From assembly GCA_002786025.1 (NCBI GenBank), contig NHNW01000055.1, forward strand, positions 124,001 through 188,000: a stretch of DNA of 64,000 nucleotides, in the 5' to 3' direction. This DNA is from Zasmidium citrigriseum. Lineage: Eukaryota > Ascomycota > Dothideomycetes > Mycosphaerellales > Mycosphaerellaceae. This document shows positions 12,664 to 22,690 of the stretch, piece after piece. Position numbers and translations under genes: made by a program. A model generated the notes under the pieces. It saw nothing but the letters and a program-made list of their open reading frames with translations. It was not told the origin of the DNA and searched no databases. The number at the start of each line of letters is the position of its first letter. The stretch's first letter is position 1.

Positions 12664-13311
12664 ATGGATAGAGCCCGCAAGCAGCGCGAGGAGCGCAAGC
12701 AGAACAAGGAGGGATATTTCGGCTCGCGATGGGAGGAGGTTGACGAGGAAGACGAATGGGGTGTGGGCGCAGAAGGAGGATGGATCGTTCCAGAGAAATC
12801 AAGAGGCAAGAGTGATGCGATGATCCCGTCGAAGACCATCGTAGCTATCATGTGCAAGCAGGGCTGGGATCAAGGTCAAGGACTAGGTGCCAGAAAGCAA
12901 GGAGTTGTAGAGCCAATACAGCCTATCAGCCGCCAGGGGAGACTATGGCTTGACTGGGGCACGTTAGCGGCTTTGGCTAACACTTTCGAGGAGCTGGACT
13001 TGAGTGAGCCTTTAAATTCGTGGAACCAGAGGGCAATGAGCTCCAAGAGAAGAGATACTACCTCGGAAGACGACGCAAAATGTCAAACTGCTCGGAAAGC
13101 ATCCTTCAGCACGCGAGTCTCGAGACGGCGGAGGAGTTGGTCCCAATACCGCACCTGTTCCATTGCTTCAAGAAAACCACATGCACCTTCCAAGACTACA
13201 GAGCCAGCCAGGAGTACCGTTCCAGAAGCACAGCAACAGAATCAGCGTTTGCAGAGGCACATCAACCTCACCAGCCTCCCCGAGGCACATCAATGTCACA
13301 ATCCCTCCTAA
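12664..13311 (+). CDS. G-patch domain protein
   Basis: The frame opens at ATG 12,664 (MDRARKQREERKQNKEG). Residues about 58-98 match a G-patch: a helix (KTIVAIMCKQGW), the glycine core GWDQGQGLGARKQG and a following VEPI. G-patch domains bind and activate DEAH-box RNA helicases in splicing or ribosome biogenesis, so an RNA-processing role is likely in family terms. The N-terminus is highly charged, and the tail after residue about 125 is Arg/Ser-rich and basic. From about 13,010 an overlapping frame (13,020-13,439) also looks protein-like, so a frameshift or unrecognised splice near 13,005-13,020 is possible and the C-terminus is uncertain. Confidence 0.7.
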   Translation: MDRARKQREERKQNKEGYFGSRWEEVDEEDEWGVGAEGGWIVPEKSRGKSDAMIPSKTIVAIMCKQGWDQGQGLGARKQGVVEPIQPISRQGRLWLDWGTLAALANTFEELDLSEPLNSWNQRAMSSKRRDTTSEDDAKCQTARKASFSTRVSRRRRSWSQYRTCSIASRKPHAPSKTTEPARSTVPEAQQQNQRLQRHINLTSLPEAHQCHNPS

Positions 13312-13563
13312 AGGCCCGACCTTTCCACTTGGCTTTCCAACCCCACCGAGAGGGTGAAGATCCAGCATTCGCCTTTTGGGTTCTGGGCAACTCCAACCGA
13401 TTTCACCGACACGCGAGAAGGGCAAAATGTCTTTCATAGGAGATCTCGCCGAGCTCGTTACCATCACTTCGTAGAGCGCCTCGCAGCAGGCGCGACAGAT
13501 TTGTTTCGACAAATTTAGTAAGCTTCTCCACGCCTGCCAACATGCCCGCTTAGCTCCGAAGCT

Positions 13564-14240
13564 ATGCAGGCCATCAGAATTTCTGGAGCGGAAGAGCTGG
13601 CCCTCGACGAGGAAGGTAGGATCAAATGGACCACTACTAGAGAACTGGTCAAGTGCGTTGTCGTCAGCGTCATGATACCGGCGACGACTAACTACATTAA
13701 GTCCATCACCTCGGACGGTGCGAGCGACATAAAATCGGCTTCGGACGACAAGAAGACCCTAATCGAGCTGGCCTGCTTACGTAGAGAGTAGTCGAACGGG
13801 GTGGAGATGTAGGAAATGCATTAGCAGGTGAAAGTGGTGAAGCTACAGGTACCAGTGCTCGAGCGGGTGTTAAAACTTAGCATTTCGCTGGACATGCTGG
13901 CACGACAGGCGTGCGTTAACACACAAAGCTACCTTGCTTTGCTCCGGCATAACATCGATGGCATAGGCGAGGAGTTGGCTGGTTCTCACTTGCAGGACTA
14001 CTAGCGTATGATATCGGCGCTTATGGGAAATGACCCGGGGCTCATGTGTCCCTACACAAACTTGAGGCCTACTGGAATGGTCACGTAGGAGCGAAATCTC
14101 GCAAGTTATCGTTCTTCACGGACTTAACCACGATCTTGTGGACCATGAAGAGAAAGAGGGATATACAGATGGGCTTCTCGGAATGTTCTCAAATTCAGCG
14201 TCTGGAGGCGACGTCCAGGCATGCAGAGAACACTTGTAGG
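13564..14240 (+). pseudogene. Degenerate tandem copy of the 14,267-15,549 gene
   Basis: A frame starting MQAIRISGAEELALDEEG at 13,564 continues through four in-frame TAG codons (13,789, 13,810, 13,822 and 14,002) with protein-like sequence between them. Its segments align by eye with the downstream gene: ELVKCVVVSVMIPATTN here against NLIKGLVLSALILRTTN there, and SYLALLRHNIDGIGEEL against QYFVLVRHGVEGLNEV. A third partial copy (14,066-14,236) repeats the CCTACTGGAAT-containing start of the downstream copy about 200 bp earlier (LEWSRRSEISQVI against LEYSHRSVIAQVV) and stops at TAG 14,237. The region is therefore a head-to-tail duplication that has been mutated to stops. Confidence 0.65.
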
Positions 14241-14266
14241 TCTTAGGTGTCCCCACATGATCTTGA

Positions 14267-15549
14267 GGCCTACTGGAATATTCACACAGGAGCGTTATCG
14301 CGCAAGTTGTTGGACTATACGGATTGCAAGACGAACTCGCGGACCAGGAAGAAACGGCAAAATACACGGACACGGTGAACCTGATCAAGGGACTTGTCCT
14401 GAGTGCACTGATCTTGCGCACCACCAACAAGATGAGGAGCACAGACACGACCGACCGCCACGACCTCGAAAAGGTGTCAACAGAACTGAAAGACCTGGTC
14501 CAGCTGGTATGGCTACGGGGCGAACAAGCCGCCCCAGTGCCGCTGGTACTGCAGAATACTAGGCGCAGAACCCGAGGCGGAGACTCCGCCAGTCTATTCA
14601 GGCTCGCTGAATTCGCTATTACACTTGACGCGATCGCGCTGGGCGGGGTTCTCGAGGCGCAGCAGTATTTCGTGCTGGTGCGACACGGCGTTGAGGGCTT
14701 GAACGAAGTCCACGCAGAAGGCGAGATCATGACGAGCCAGAAGATTCTGTTCAACCTAACACGGGAGAAGAGAAAGATCGAGAGGACCTACGAGAAAGAT
14801 TACAACGACCTGACTGGCAATGTCAAGCTGAAGAGCAGTAATGTGGACATTGTGCGAGAGCTGCGGCTGTACTCCCATCTGCAGAGTGTCGGAACGAATG
14901 CGGTAAGTTGGGATGTGTTGGTGCGTGGATGATCCTGTTAACAATCGGCTAGAACATTGTCGGAGACGGGTTGGATATCAAAACCGCAGCAGTGACGCCG
15001 CAAATCTACTTGCAGCCGCTCCGCGAGTACAAGAGGGATCTCAGGAAGGTACCATGGGACGATCTCGCCGTAAACCCCGGAGATCTATTCGCGAGACTCG
15101 TGATCAAAGAACGCCGGGGGGAGATTGGGGTGCTTGGCAGCACCGGAAACGAGAAGGTAGACATCACGAGCACTCTGCAAGCCGCAGGTCTCAAGTTGTG
15201 AGCGAAGTGGGAACGGCACGCTTGCTGCATGAGTGTTGGGTCGTCTCACACGCGCTCTTCTAGCACATATATGGCCAGCATGTTCATCACCATGCCACCA
15301 GTGAAGACTATCAGAGTCGTGATCAATGGCCAGCCACTGAAAAGGGCCAAAGTTGTACATCGACCCGAAGGCGTCAAGTTTGGCGATGTGATGGACATGA
15401 TGAAACACAACAAAAAATGCGTGAGCATGTCGGTGGTCATGGACGGATTATTCATGCTGAGCGAGGGAGAGGATGAGAAGATGTTGGAGGTCGCCAAGGA
15501 GAAGGGCAGCCGGGACAATCGCAACAGCGATCTGGCTGACGCACGATAG
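14267..15549 (+). CDS. Hypothetical protein, three exons, tandemly duplicated
   Basis: Exons are 14,267-14,902, 14,953-15,197 and 15,264-15,549. The introns are 50 nt (GTAAGT...CTAG, with a GTTAACA branch-like site) and 66 nt (GTGAGC...TCTAG), and both junctions keep the frame, giving 389 codons. The product has a helical middle (LFNLTREKRKIERTYEKDY) and a basic, KTIRVVINGQPLKR-containing last exon; I recognise no domain. The true start is unclear: the frame opens after TGA at 14,264, and the first in-frame ATG is near 14,430. An upstream exon or one of the duplicated segments may therefore supply the N-terminus. It is the best-preserved unit of the local repeat array. Confidence 0.65.
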
Positions 15550-15987
15550 ATGCAGCCAGGTGACGGGTCACCGTGTAAAACAACCCCACTCAAACGTGGC
15601 ATGAGTATACGTCTAGCATCCACCGAGTTCGCTAACAGGAGGAGGATGGAGTGGATATGCTAGTATCAACGCCCTCCGGCCAATCATGTACATACAAAAG
15701 AGTGTTGTGCGATGAATGAACTGCTGTGGCTCGCAATGGACACAAAGCATACTTCGTTAAGTGAACAACACGCAACAGCTATTGTGTCCACGACAACTAA
15801 CGTCCCTAATACTAGCTGTAGACGGGCAAGGTGGTCCAAACTGAACGCGAAGCAAGTATACGAGATGCTAATCATGTGCTTTAGGGGTCTTGATCTGGCG
15901 AGGACACAAGTTGGGAAACGGCAGACGGCCATCGCAATAATGAGTCTGGACATGCCGGACGTACAATTGCATGTGATCGCCCAGGCG
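15550..15987. other. Intergenic region
   Basis: A plus-strand open frame from 15,712 to 16,194 runs into the minisatellite below. Its composition does not convince me that it is coding. Confidence 0.4.
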
Positions 15988-16087
15988 GCCCAGCGCCGCT
16001 GGGCTTCACAGACGCCCGCAGACTTCGCTGACGCCCACGAAATTCGCTCACGCCCACGGACCTCGCTAACGCCCAGCGGCGCTGGGC
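15988..16087. repeat. 19-bp minisatellite bounded by 17-bp inverted repeats
   Basis: GCCCAGCGCCGCTGGGC at 15,988-16,004 is the exact reverse complement of GCCCAGCGGCGCTGGGC at 16,071-16,087. From 16,005 to 16,080 there are four 19-bp units, at 16,005, 16,024, 16,043 and 16,062. All share the core ACGCCC, and units 2 to 4 share TCGCT before it. The last unit ends inside the second inverted repeat. Confidence 0.85.
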
Positions 16088-16349
16088 GATACGCAAACTT
16101 ATCCCTCAAAAGATCGAGCTCTCGTGAGAATAAACCAGAAGGCGAACTGGCTTATTGGTGCATAGATGTTGGAGAAGATTGCCGTGTGGAGTAGGCTCAT
16201 CGACCAAGCTTGCAACAGGTTTAGTATTGCTATGGATTGGTAAGGAGAAAGTTACTTGAAAACATCATTGAGGTCTTGTTGACACAATAAGCACGCCAAA
16301 CCATGGCTACGGGAAATGAAGCAGTACGTCTCACAGCACAGAGCTCTCC

Positions 16350-16616
16350 TCATGCCGCTCTGGGAGGATTGGAATCCCCATCCATACCTTCGAGGTAATC
16401 GAAAGCTTTGTTGGGATCCTCCTCAAACTCCCTCATGACAGCTTCCTCCAGCTGGTGAAGACGGAGCCGCTCGCGCTCGCGCTCGTGCTCGAGGAGACCA
16501 TTGCAACGTTGTCTCTGTGCCTGCTGCAATCGAAGCTGGCGGCGAAGGGAGTTGAATTTGGCAATCAAATGATCCAATGATGCCACAAAAGATCGGAGAA
16601 CCCTCGTCAACTCCAC
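16350..16616 (-). CDS. Small coiled-coil hypothetical protein
   Basis: An 88-codon frame ends at 16,350. It encodes a helical, Arg/Glu/Gln/Leu-rich segment (LLEHERERERLRLHQLEEAVM) that looks like real coiled coil. The first codon of the open stretch is GTG and there is no ATG before an upstream TGA, so an upstream exon is likely; a candidate acceptor (TGACAG) lies at about 16,631. The gene faces away from the one starting at 16,686, leaving under 100 bp for both promoters. The function is unknown. Confidence 0.4.
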   Translation of the reverse strand: MELTRVLRSFVASLDHLIAKFNSLRRQLRLQQAQRQRCNGLLEHERERERLRLHQLEEAVMREFEEDPNKAFDYLEGMDGDSNPPRAA

Positions 16617-16685
16617 CGCTTTCGAAAGCTGTCATGTCCCAGTGCAGCGTGACTGGCAACCATCGCGACGACGCGCACCCACGCC

Positions 16686-17407
16686 ATGGCGCATGAACCC
16701 AGCGTACACAAGCGCAAGGCAGAAGACGATTGTCAAGGATCAGCTACGAAGATGTCCAAATGTTCGAGCCAGGCGAACTCCTCTACGCATCGCCCAGGTA
16801 TGAGCCTCGCATCATACGTGAAGACAGGAAGCTGACTCCAGCAAGATCCCACCTCGAGACCCGCTCAAGATCCGGTACATCAACTCGAACAGGGTGCAAC
16901 GCACGGTACGTAATGTCTCTCTCACCGAGAAGTCATTTTCTAACAGTGATAGTAGCCCGTCCGCCGAACATATTGACGCCAGGTCAAGCGCTTGAACAAT
17001 TCATGGGGGAGGAGGATACCTGTCAAGCACTGAAGTAGCTACAAGTAGCAATCGCTTGCTAGGAGCCAGAAGAGAAGGAGCCGACACGCAAATGGTTCAT
17101 GGATGCCGCCGAAGCCATCTGCTTCAGCGGCTACACCAGAAAGTGGGATGTCTACCATGAGCTGGGTCGCAAACTCCTCGATCTCTTTGAGCAGTCTCGG
17201 ACAGGACAGGACCAACGTCTGGAGGCCTCAGCCGCGAAGAAAATCGAGGACTTGGTCGAATACGTCAGCGGAAAACTCCAAGACGATGCAAAACCACCCA
17301 AGAAGTCCATGACCGAGCGCCAGAGCCAACACATTTCGGAGAAGGAGAAGGACGAAATGTTCGAGAAGGACACCGTGCTGGCAGTTCAGCGCTCTCTTGC
17401 AGGATAA
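16686..17407 (+). pseudogene. Hypothetical protein, three exons, two in-frame TAG stops
   Basis: ATG at 16,686 opens MAHEPSVHKRKAEDD. Introns at 16,798-16,845 and 16,906-16,952 (GTATGA and GTACGT donors) keep the frame; the second acceptor could move by 6 nt. Exon 3 then carries TAG at 17,036 and TAG at 17,060 in a frame that otherwise continues to 17,407. After them comes a well-formed helical segment (WFMDAAEAICFSGYTRKWD, then a Lys/Glu-rich C-terminus). A 28- or 41-nt intron to remove the stops was tested and breaks the frame. Both stops are explained by CAG to TAG. No domain is recognised. Confidence 0.6.
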
Positions 17408-18544
17408 CAGCAGAGGCACTTATCCCAGACGCAAAGAAGAGGTGATGAACCTTGGGTAGTTAGATTAGGTCTGGTTGATAAAGAAGAGGCGGTCGAGGGT
17501 GGATTTGACATTTCATCTTGGAGCCGACGGACATTTGGATCAGTCGCTCCTACCCGAGCAGATTGTCCTCTTGGGACCAATCGATGGAGTCAGCTAGAGA
17601 TAGATGAACGGTGACTTGATCGCGAGCTCCTAATGACATCCCACTCCTGTTCCAATTCAAACCCCGGCATCAACAGTACCATGAGACTTACATATATCCA
17701 GTACGTACTACACTTCACTGAGTAGCGAGGCAATGATCGATTGACCGGTCTCTTACCTCGGCGACATGGACCCCAATATAGAGCCTTCGCGTACAACATT
17801 AGACGCCAAACGCCTTGGCGGCTCACCCGGTACATGCAAATGTCACTATGCTCGACCAGACGCCATACCCCGGCTGTTTATGCCAAATCTGCTTGAAAAT
17901 TGAGAACTACTATGAGAACAGCCAAGCCGAACAAGCGCGAGCTTCTGGCGATGGCAAAGGTAGAAGATCGACTGCGATCGGAAAGTATCAAGTGTGTAGG
18001 ACTCCAGGTCCAGCTCCTTTAGGCTGGGAGACGATGAGTAGGAGGTGAGATCGAAAGTGCTTGTATGAGCATCCATATCACCAATGCTCGGAATCCCCGA
18101 TTTACTCGGCGGGATAAGAACATTGGCATCGAAATTGATCCATGCTGATCTGGCATACAAACAGGTAGAGATATTGAGAGTAGTCGCTGCACTTACCCAG
18201 AAGTCTATCCAAACTACCCTGATATCGCCCTGTGGTACGTCTCAAACTAGAAGATGAACCGGCCATATCCACCGTAAAGTATAACTATGACCCAGGACTC
18301 TGATACATAGTAAGACACGCTCGATGTGTACGCCCCTCTCGAAAGAGCAGTACACGACCACCATTCACACCGGATTTCCCCCAACTTGAGCATACCACTA
18401 ATACTTAGCCGAACCACCTGCAAGAATCGTCCCAACACGATAGATTAGGATACCGAAAGTCTGAATCTCGTGAGAAACCGAGCAGAGAGTGTCGAAACCG
18501 AGTGGATGAAGGCCAACTGACACCTCCACCTTTTCGACTTGGGC
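17408..18544. other. Intergenic region, no supported gene
   Basis: Only short frames with atypical composition are present on either strand. It includes the downstream side of the 18,545-19,069 gene. Confidence 0.5.
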
Positions 18545-19069
18545 CTAATAGTAGGTCGTTACCCAGCAGGCGGGGTGCAGCAAAGAGAAGACTTGAGAGT
18601 TCAAGAGTGCGCGAACGTCGTAGTCTCTGGGCGTAACTCGTGCATTGATGTCTACGGCGTGATAGATGCGGTAAATAGACAGGTACCAAACAAAGCCCAA
18701 GTACACGCTGAAGTTGTTGACCAGCCGCGAGGAGATCGAGGAGACGGAGAGGGTTGCTGAAGTGGCGGACGTCGGATTGAAGGCCACAGCGAAGGTGTTG
18801 GCGCGGAAGAAGACTTGAGCAGTAAGGACCCGCGAGCGGCGACTGGCGCGAGCAAAAGCACCGAGCGGGTACAAGGCGCACATCGGCTGGTTGGGCTCGA
18901 AGTAGGCGTATTGGTGGTCGATCGAGAGCGGCGTCGAGAATTGTGGGAGGGAATACTCGATGATCCTGATCTGTAGCTCGTCGGGGAGGCCAAAAAAGTT
19001 GGAGATCTGGCGTCGCCGATGGCGTTGCAGGCTCAGCAAGAAAAGGATGGCGAAGTACTTGTTTGGCAT
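18545..19069 (-). CDS. F-box-like protein, paralogue 1
   Basis: The chosen start is ATG at 19,069 (MPNKYFAILFLLSLQRHRRRQ), because homology with the protein at 33,261-33,719 begins there; the frame is open further upstream to 19,354. The protein has 174 residues. FFGLPDELQIRIIEYSL near residues 25-41 resembles the LP.EL...I....L core of F-box domains, which recruit substrates to SCF ubiquitin ligases. It is preceded by a short hydrophobic stretch. A second hydrophobic segment (VYLGFVWYLSIYRIYH) lies towards the C-terminus. The length is short for a complete F-box protein, and no repeat domain follows. An F-box role is a family-level inference. Confidence 0.55.
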   Translation of the reverse strand: MPNKYFAILFLLSLQRHRRRQISNFFGLPDELQIRIIEYSLPQFSTPLSIDHQYAYFEPNQPMCALYPLGAFARASRRSRVLTAQVFFRANTFAVAFNPTSATSATLSVSSISSRLVNNFSVYLGFVWYLSIYRIYHAVDINARVTPRDYDVRALLNSQVFSLLHPACWVTTYY

Positions 19070-19878
19070 CAGCACAGGCAACCGAAGCAAGCTGATGATG
19101 TGCTTACTTGAGTCGCGAGAGATGGCGTCCGGCGTCCAGTGGAGATGTGGAGGATCGGGGAAACAGGGCACATGCGGAGGCAGACTCTGAAGAAGAGGAG
19201 TAGCGCCATGAGCTGCGACAAGTTTGCGAGGGCCATAAGGCGAGATACTATTGAAGAGACTTGCCCTGGACAGCGCCGGGGAGGTGCGCTGAGAAGCCAT
19301 AATGCCGGTGGCGATGCTGATGTGGATGCTGAAGAGTATTTCGAGCCGAAGCAAGAAGCGACATGGTCAATGGCTGCACGGACCACAGCTTCCTTCACTC
19401 AATTGCAGACTGCCGATGAGCGAGACTACGGGGAAGTAATTCAGGAGCATGACTCATTGACCGGAGACTAGTGGCGTAGGTTGACTATCGGTCGGACAGC
19501 TTTGGGCATGTAATTATCCTAAAGAAAGATTTTGGCAGTCGATCCTGAGATAGCGAGAAATGTTTCGGGTGTCAGCGACGATAGCGTTCAAAACAGCGAC
19601 CTCGAAATTCGCCGGCACTCTTCGGCGCAAAAGTGCTCACCGCTCGAACCGCTCGACACACTTGGCATTTGAGGAAGGGAAAAAGCGAGGTTATCGGAAT
19701 TTGAGTTTAGCGCCGGCGGGCCCGAAGTCGGTGCTCGCATGTGACAAAGCGAAAACTGGAGCCAGTCAGTCAAACAGCGAGACTGTTCTCAACACATCCA
19801 CCCTCTCTACTTTCAATTCTCTTAGACCATCCACTAAGACCATCCACACCAACCAACATCTACACCGCCAACACCAGG
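19070..19878. other. Intergenic region upstream of two divergent genes
   Basis: This holds the upstream part of the minus-strand frame described above and the presumed promoter of the 19,879 locus. No independent gene is supported. Confidence 0.4.
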
Positions 19879-20525
19879 ATGGTTATCGTCACCATGGCGA
19901 AAGCCCCGTCCAGAATCGTTTTGTAGGATGTGCAGATCGACATCCAACACGTCGTCGCGTGTGAGGATCGTCGCTTCGAGGCGCTCGTGTGGAGCCTCGG
20001 CGTCTTGCTGTTGATGACGATCGTCGCTCCCCCACGTCCATGCGGCGAACACGCTACGGAGAAAAATCGCGAAGAGGGTCACGATGAGTCCGATGAGGAG
20101 CCCAAGCAGAAGAGCGACGAGGAGCTCAAGCAGAAGAGTAAGGACGAGCGCAAGCACAAGAGCGACAGGAGCCCAAGCAGAAGAGCGAGGTGGAGCCCAT
20201 ACAGAAGAGCCAGAAGGAGCCCATACAGAAGAGCGGGGAGAAGCCCAAGCAGAAGAGCGAGGAGGAGCAGACCACTAACAACGGGACCGGAGTCAGCAGC
20301 GAGCCCACTGGACCAGCTCTCTTCTTGAAAGTAAGGCCTTCCTGCCCCGTGAACGTCGGTGGCGACTTCTTCGGCATGGAGGGCCTCACTCAGCAGGCGA
20401 CTGGATCCAGCACCACTTTCATTAGAGCAACAGACCAGAAGCTTAAGGCGAGAAGGATGGCGAAGCGGCAAAGGCTCCAGACAATGGAAACAAGGAGGTG
20501 TCGGGAGACGGCGAAGAGAGCGTAG
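19879..20525 (+). pseudogene. Lys/Glu repeat protein, TAG stop and 1-nt frameshift
   Basis: ATG at 19,879 (MVIVTMAKAPSRIVL) is followed in frame by TAG at 19,924 (codon 16) and then by a continuing frame with a hydrophobic stretch (LVWSLGVLLLMTIVA) and an acidic linker. Next come eight-residue repeats of the type EEPKQKSD encoded by a 24-bp unit. The fourth unit is 23 nt long, so the frame switches. The correct repeat frame resumes at 20,190 and runs to 20,525 (ending basic, RMAKRQRLQTMETRRC). One nonsense and one indel together mark a broken gene. The hydrophobic segment suggests a single-pass membrane protein before decay. The family is unknown. Confidence 0.6.
20095..20261 (+). repeat. 24-bp coding minisatellite, seven units, unit four is 23 nt
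   Basis: Units start at 20,095, 20,119, 20,143, 20,167, 20,190, 20,214 and 20,238. Each contains CCCAAGCAGAAGAGC or a close variant. The unit at 20,167-20,189 lacks one G at its start, which shifts the coding frame from PKQKS to SPSRRA. Confidence 0.9.
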
Positions 20526-21113
20526 AGGCTGTGGGGAACGGAGACGAGAGCTGTGGGAAAGGGGTTGAGCACGACAGAGATCCGTACTACCTGGGGTAAG
20601 GGCGCCTTCGGTGGACGCCTAGTCACCATGTCATCACAGTTGCGAAAGCTGGACGGATGAAGGATGGCTACGGGCTCAAATGGTGAGGATTCTCCGGGGC
20701 TTACATATTCATGTGGGCAGCGAGGAGGGTTTTGGTTCTGAAGGAAGCAATAGCTACTAGACGCGGCCGACGACTACGGTTGTCTACCGTGAGGTTTCGA
20801 TGTGCGATGCAGCATTGAGTGCAACGAGGATAGAGCATTAGGCATTGGGAACCTCCAATACGCACTGGGGAATTGCTTGATACTTATCTATGGAATGCGA
20901 AACTTTTGCTTCCCTTGCTTTACTACTCAAATTGACAAGAAAGGCACTCTATGTATTCTGACGATACCGAAAGGAGTTCAATGCCAACTAACTAGCTGTC
21001 CTAAGGCAGATGAAAGTGGCCGTATGGCGATAGATGATCGCTACACGCCAAATCTTCCATCCCTCCCCTTTTCCAAGGCGTAGTATTTCTACCCACCTTT
21101 TCGTGCGTTGCGC
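20526..21113. other. Intergenic region
   Basis: No gene is supported. The plus frame 20,802-21,083 lacks protein-like composition. This is the shared 3' region of two convergent loci. Confidence 0.5.
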
Positions 21114-22108
21114 TCAATCCTCCCATTCCCAATCACTCACTTGGCCCATCCATGCTCCTCTTCGACTAGCCTGCTGAATTGTCTTCTCCTTAATAGTGAA
21201 CCTCTTGATCATGGGACATTCCATATGTGTGCGCAGATAAACATCCACATACGAAGGCGAAATGCGAGATTCTTCTTCGATGCTCTGTGCAAGCGAGAGC
21301 CCGGTCGCTGCAGTGCGGTTCTGAAGACGCACAAGAAAGTAGTCACAGGTGTACATGAGCATCGAGATTGTCTTCACCGCGAGCATGCCCCTCGGGTTAC
21401 ATAATCCCGGGTCGGATGGCTGGCGGTGTAGCATCTCGACGTCAATAGCATCGTAGATGGTAGAGAATGCATTCTTGACTGCGAAGAGCTTTGCATCCTC
21501 GTACAGTCCGACGAAGATAGACTCGCGAACGTTAGATAATAGCGCTAGTAAGTTTGGCACACCTCCGAACTCGAGTGCGACTTGCAACACGACTTGCTTG
21601 AACCAGAAGATCGATGCCTTTCTCTCGAGCTGTAAATATTGTTCGACGGTGCCATACCGGCCCCATAGTCTGGAAGTCTGAATGGCTTCGTCCACGATGA
21701 TGATGTTCTCGGCCTTGTTTGACGATGGTGTGGCTGAAGGTGGATTGGTGGAGAAAGATTAGTGGATGGAAGTTCTGCGGCATTGCCGCTTTCTGGCGCA
21801 TTGTCGACGGCGTTTGGGGAGGCAGTTATTGCGGGATGCTCGGTTACCGGGATGCTGATACCGGCCTCGTTGGTCGTAAGTCCAGCGCTCTCGCCATCCT
21901 TATGGGTGATAGTAGCCATACTGATGGAGATGGAGTGGGCGTGCCCGTGCACAGTGGAGTTCGCAGCGGGTGTATCTTTGATGTTCTCGCGGGCTGATGG
22001 TGTGGTGTAGTTGGTCTTCTTGGTCTTCGAAGCCGCAGTAGTGTCGTCACAACCACGACCTGCTTGGTTGACAAGGGCGGTGGGATGGGATGAGGACGGC
22101 TCCATCAC
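21114..22108 (-). CDS. Hypothetical protein, two exons, 288 residues
   Basis: Exon 1 is 22,108-21,862 and exon 2 is 21,733-21,114. The 128-nt intron (21,734-21,861) has a GTATCA donor, a CACTAATC branch region and a CTTCAG acceptor, and joining restores one frame. The N-terminal 85 residues are Ser/Thr/Ala-rich and probably disordered. From about residue 95 the protein is folded-looking and helical (YLQLERKASIFWFKQVVLQVALEFGG, then NLLALLSNVRESIF and a hydrophobic MLAVKTISMLMYTCDYFLV). It ends acidic (WEWED). No known domain is recognised and no internal stops are present. Confidence 0.7.
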
Positions 22109-22690
22109 AATGCTCTTCGCTCTTCAGCATAAACTTCTCAATGCGTATTGGCGTTATCTCGTTGGCAGTGAGGCTCGTCGTTGGATGCGCCAATTGCTCA
22201 GCATCGAGCATTCGATCGAATTCGGTGTGCTGACGATGGAGTAGGCCAATGTCTGAGGTACTGGAGAGTGAACAATCTTTGAGCTGCTTAAGCCAGCCCA
22301 ATTTCTGCGACCCTTGCAGTCGCTGTGACGTCATTCTGTCCATGGCGCTGGCGTTTCATCACATGTCTACGAAACCTCGCCGCCGAATCTCTGCTATGCG
22401 GTTTTCTTTTCGGGGCTGTGGAGTAGACTCAAGCGTTGTATAGTAGCAATTCTTGAATGTTAAGATTGCCAGGCTCTGCTTTCGCGTCTACGTAACTAAT
22501 ACGGTCAAACATTGACCAAAGCTTCAATGAAACCCAGCGCATCCGAAAGTAGTCCGCAGTCTAAAATGAGGAGTAAGTGAGTGAAGCAGGCAACAAAGAC
22601 AAATTTCGATTCTGAAGCTCATGGCATTCTTCAAAGCTCAACCTCTAAACACCAAACCTCAACGTCTCGTCACCAACACAATCCTTCAAG
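22109..22690. other. Divergent intergenic region
   Basis: This is the probable shared promoter region between the minus-strand gene ending at 22,108 and the plus-strand gene starting at 22,691. No gene is supported inside it. Confidence 0.5.

Noticed and set aside
15712..16194. A 160-codon plus-strand gene
   Set aside because: It runs through a minisatellite with inverted repeats, has odd composition and shows no homology to neighbours.
17022..17062. A 28- or 41-nt intron removing the TAG codons at 17,036 and 17,060
   Set aside because: Both are too short for the introns seen here, and joining them shifts the frame or creates TGA.
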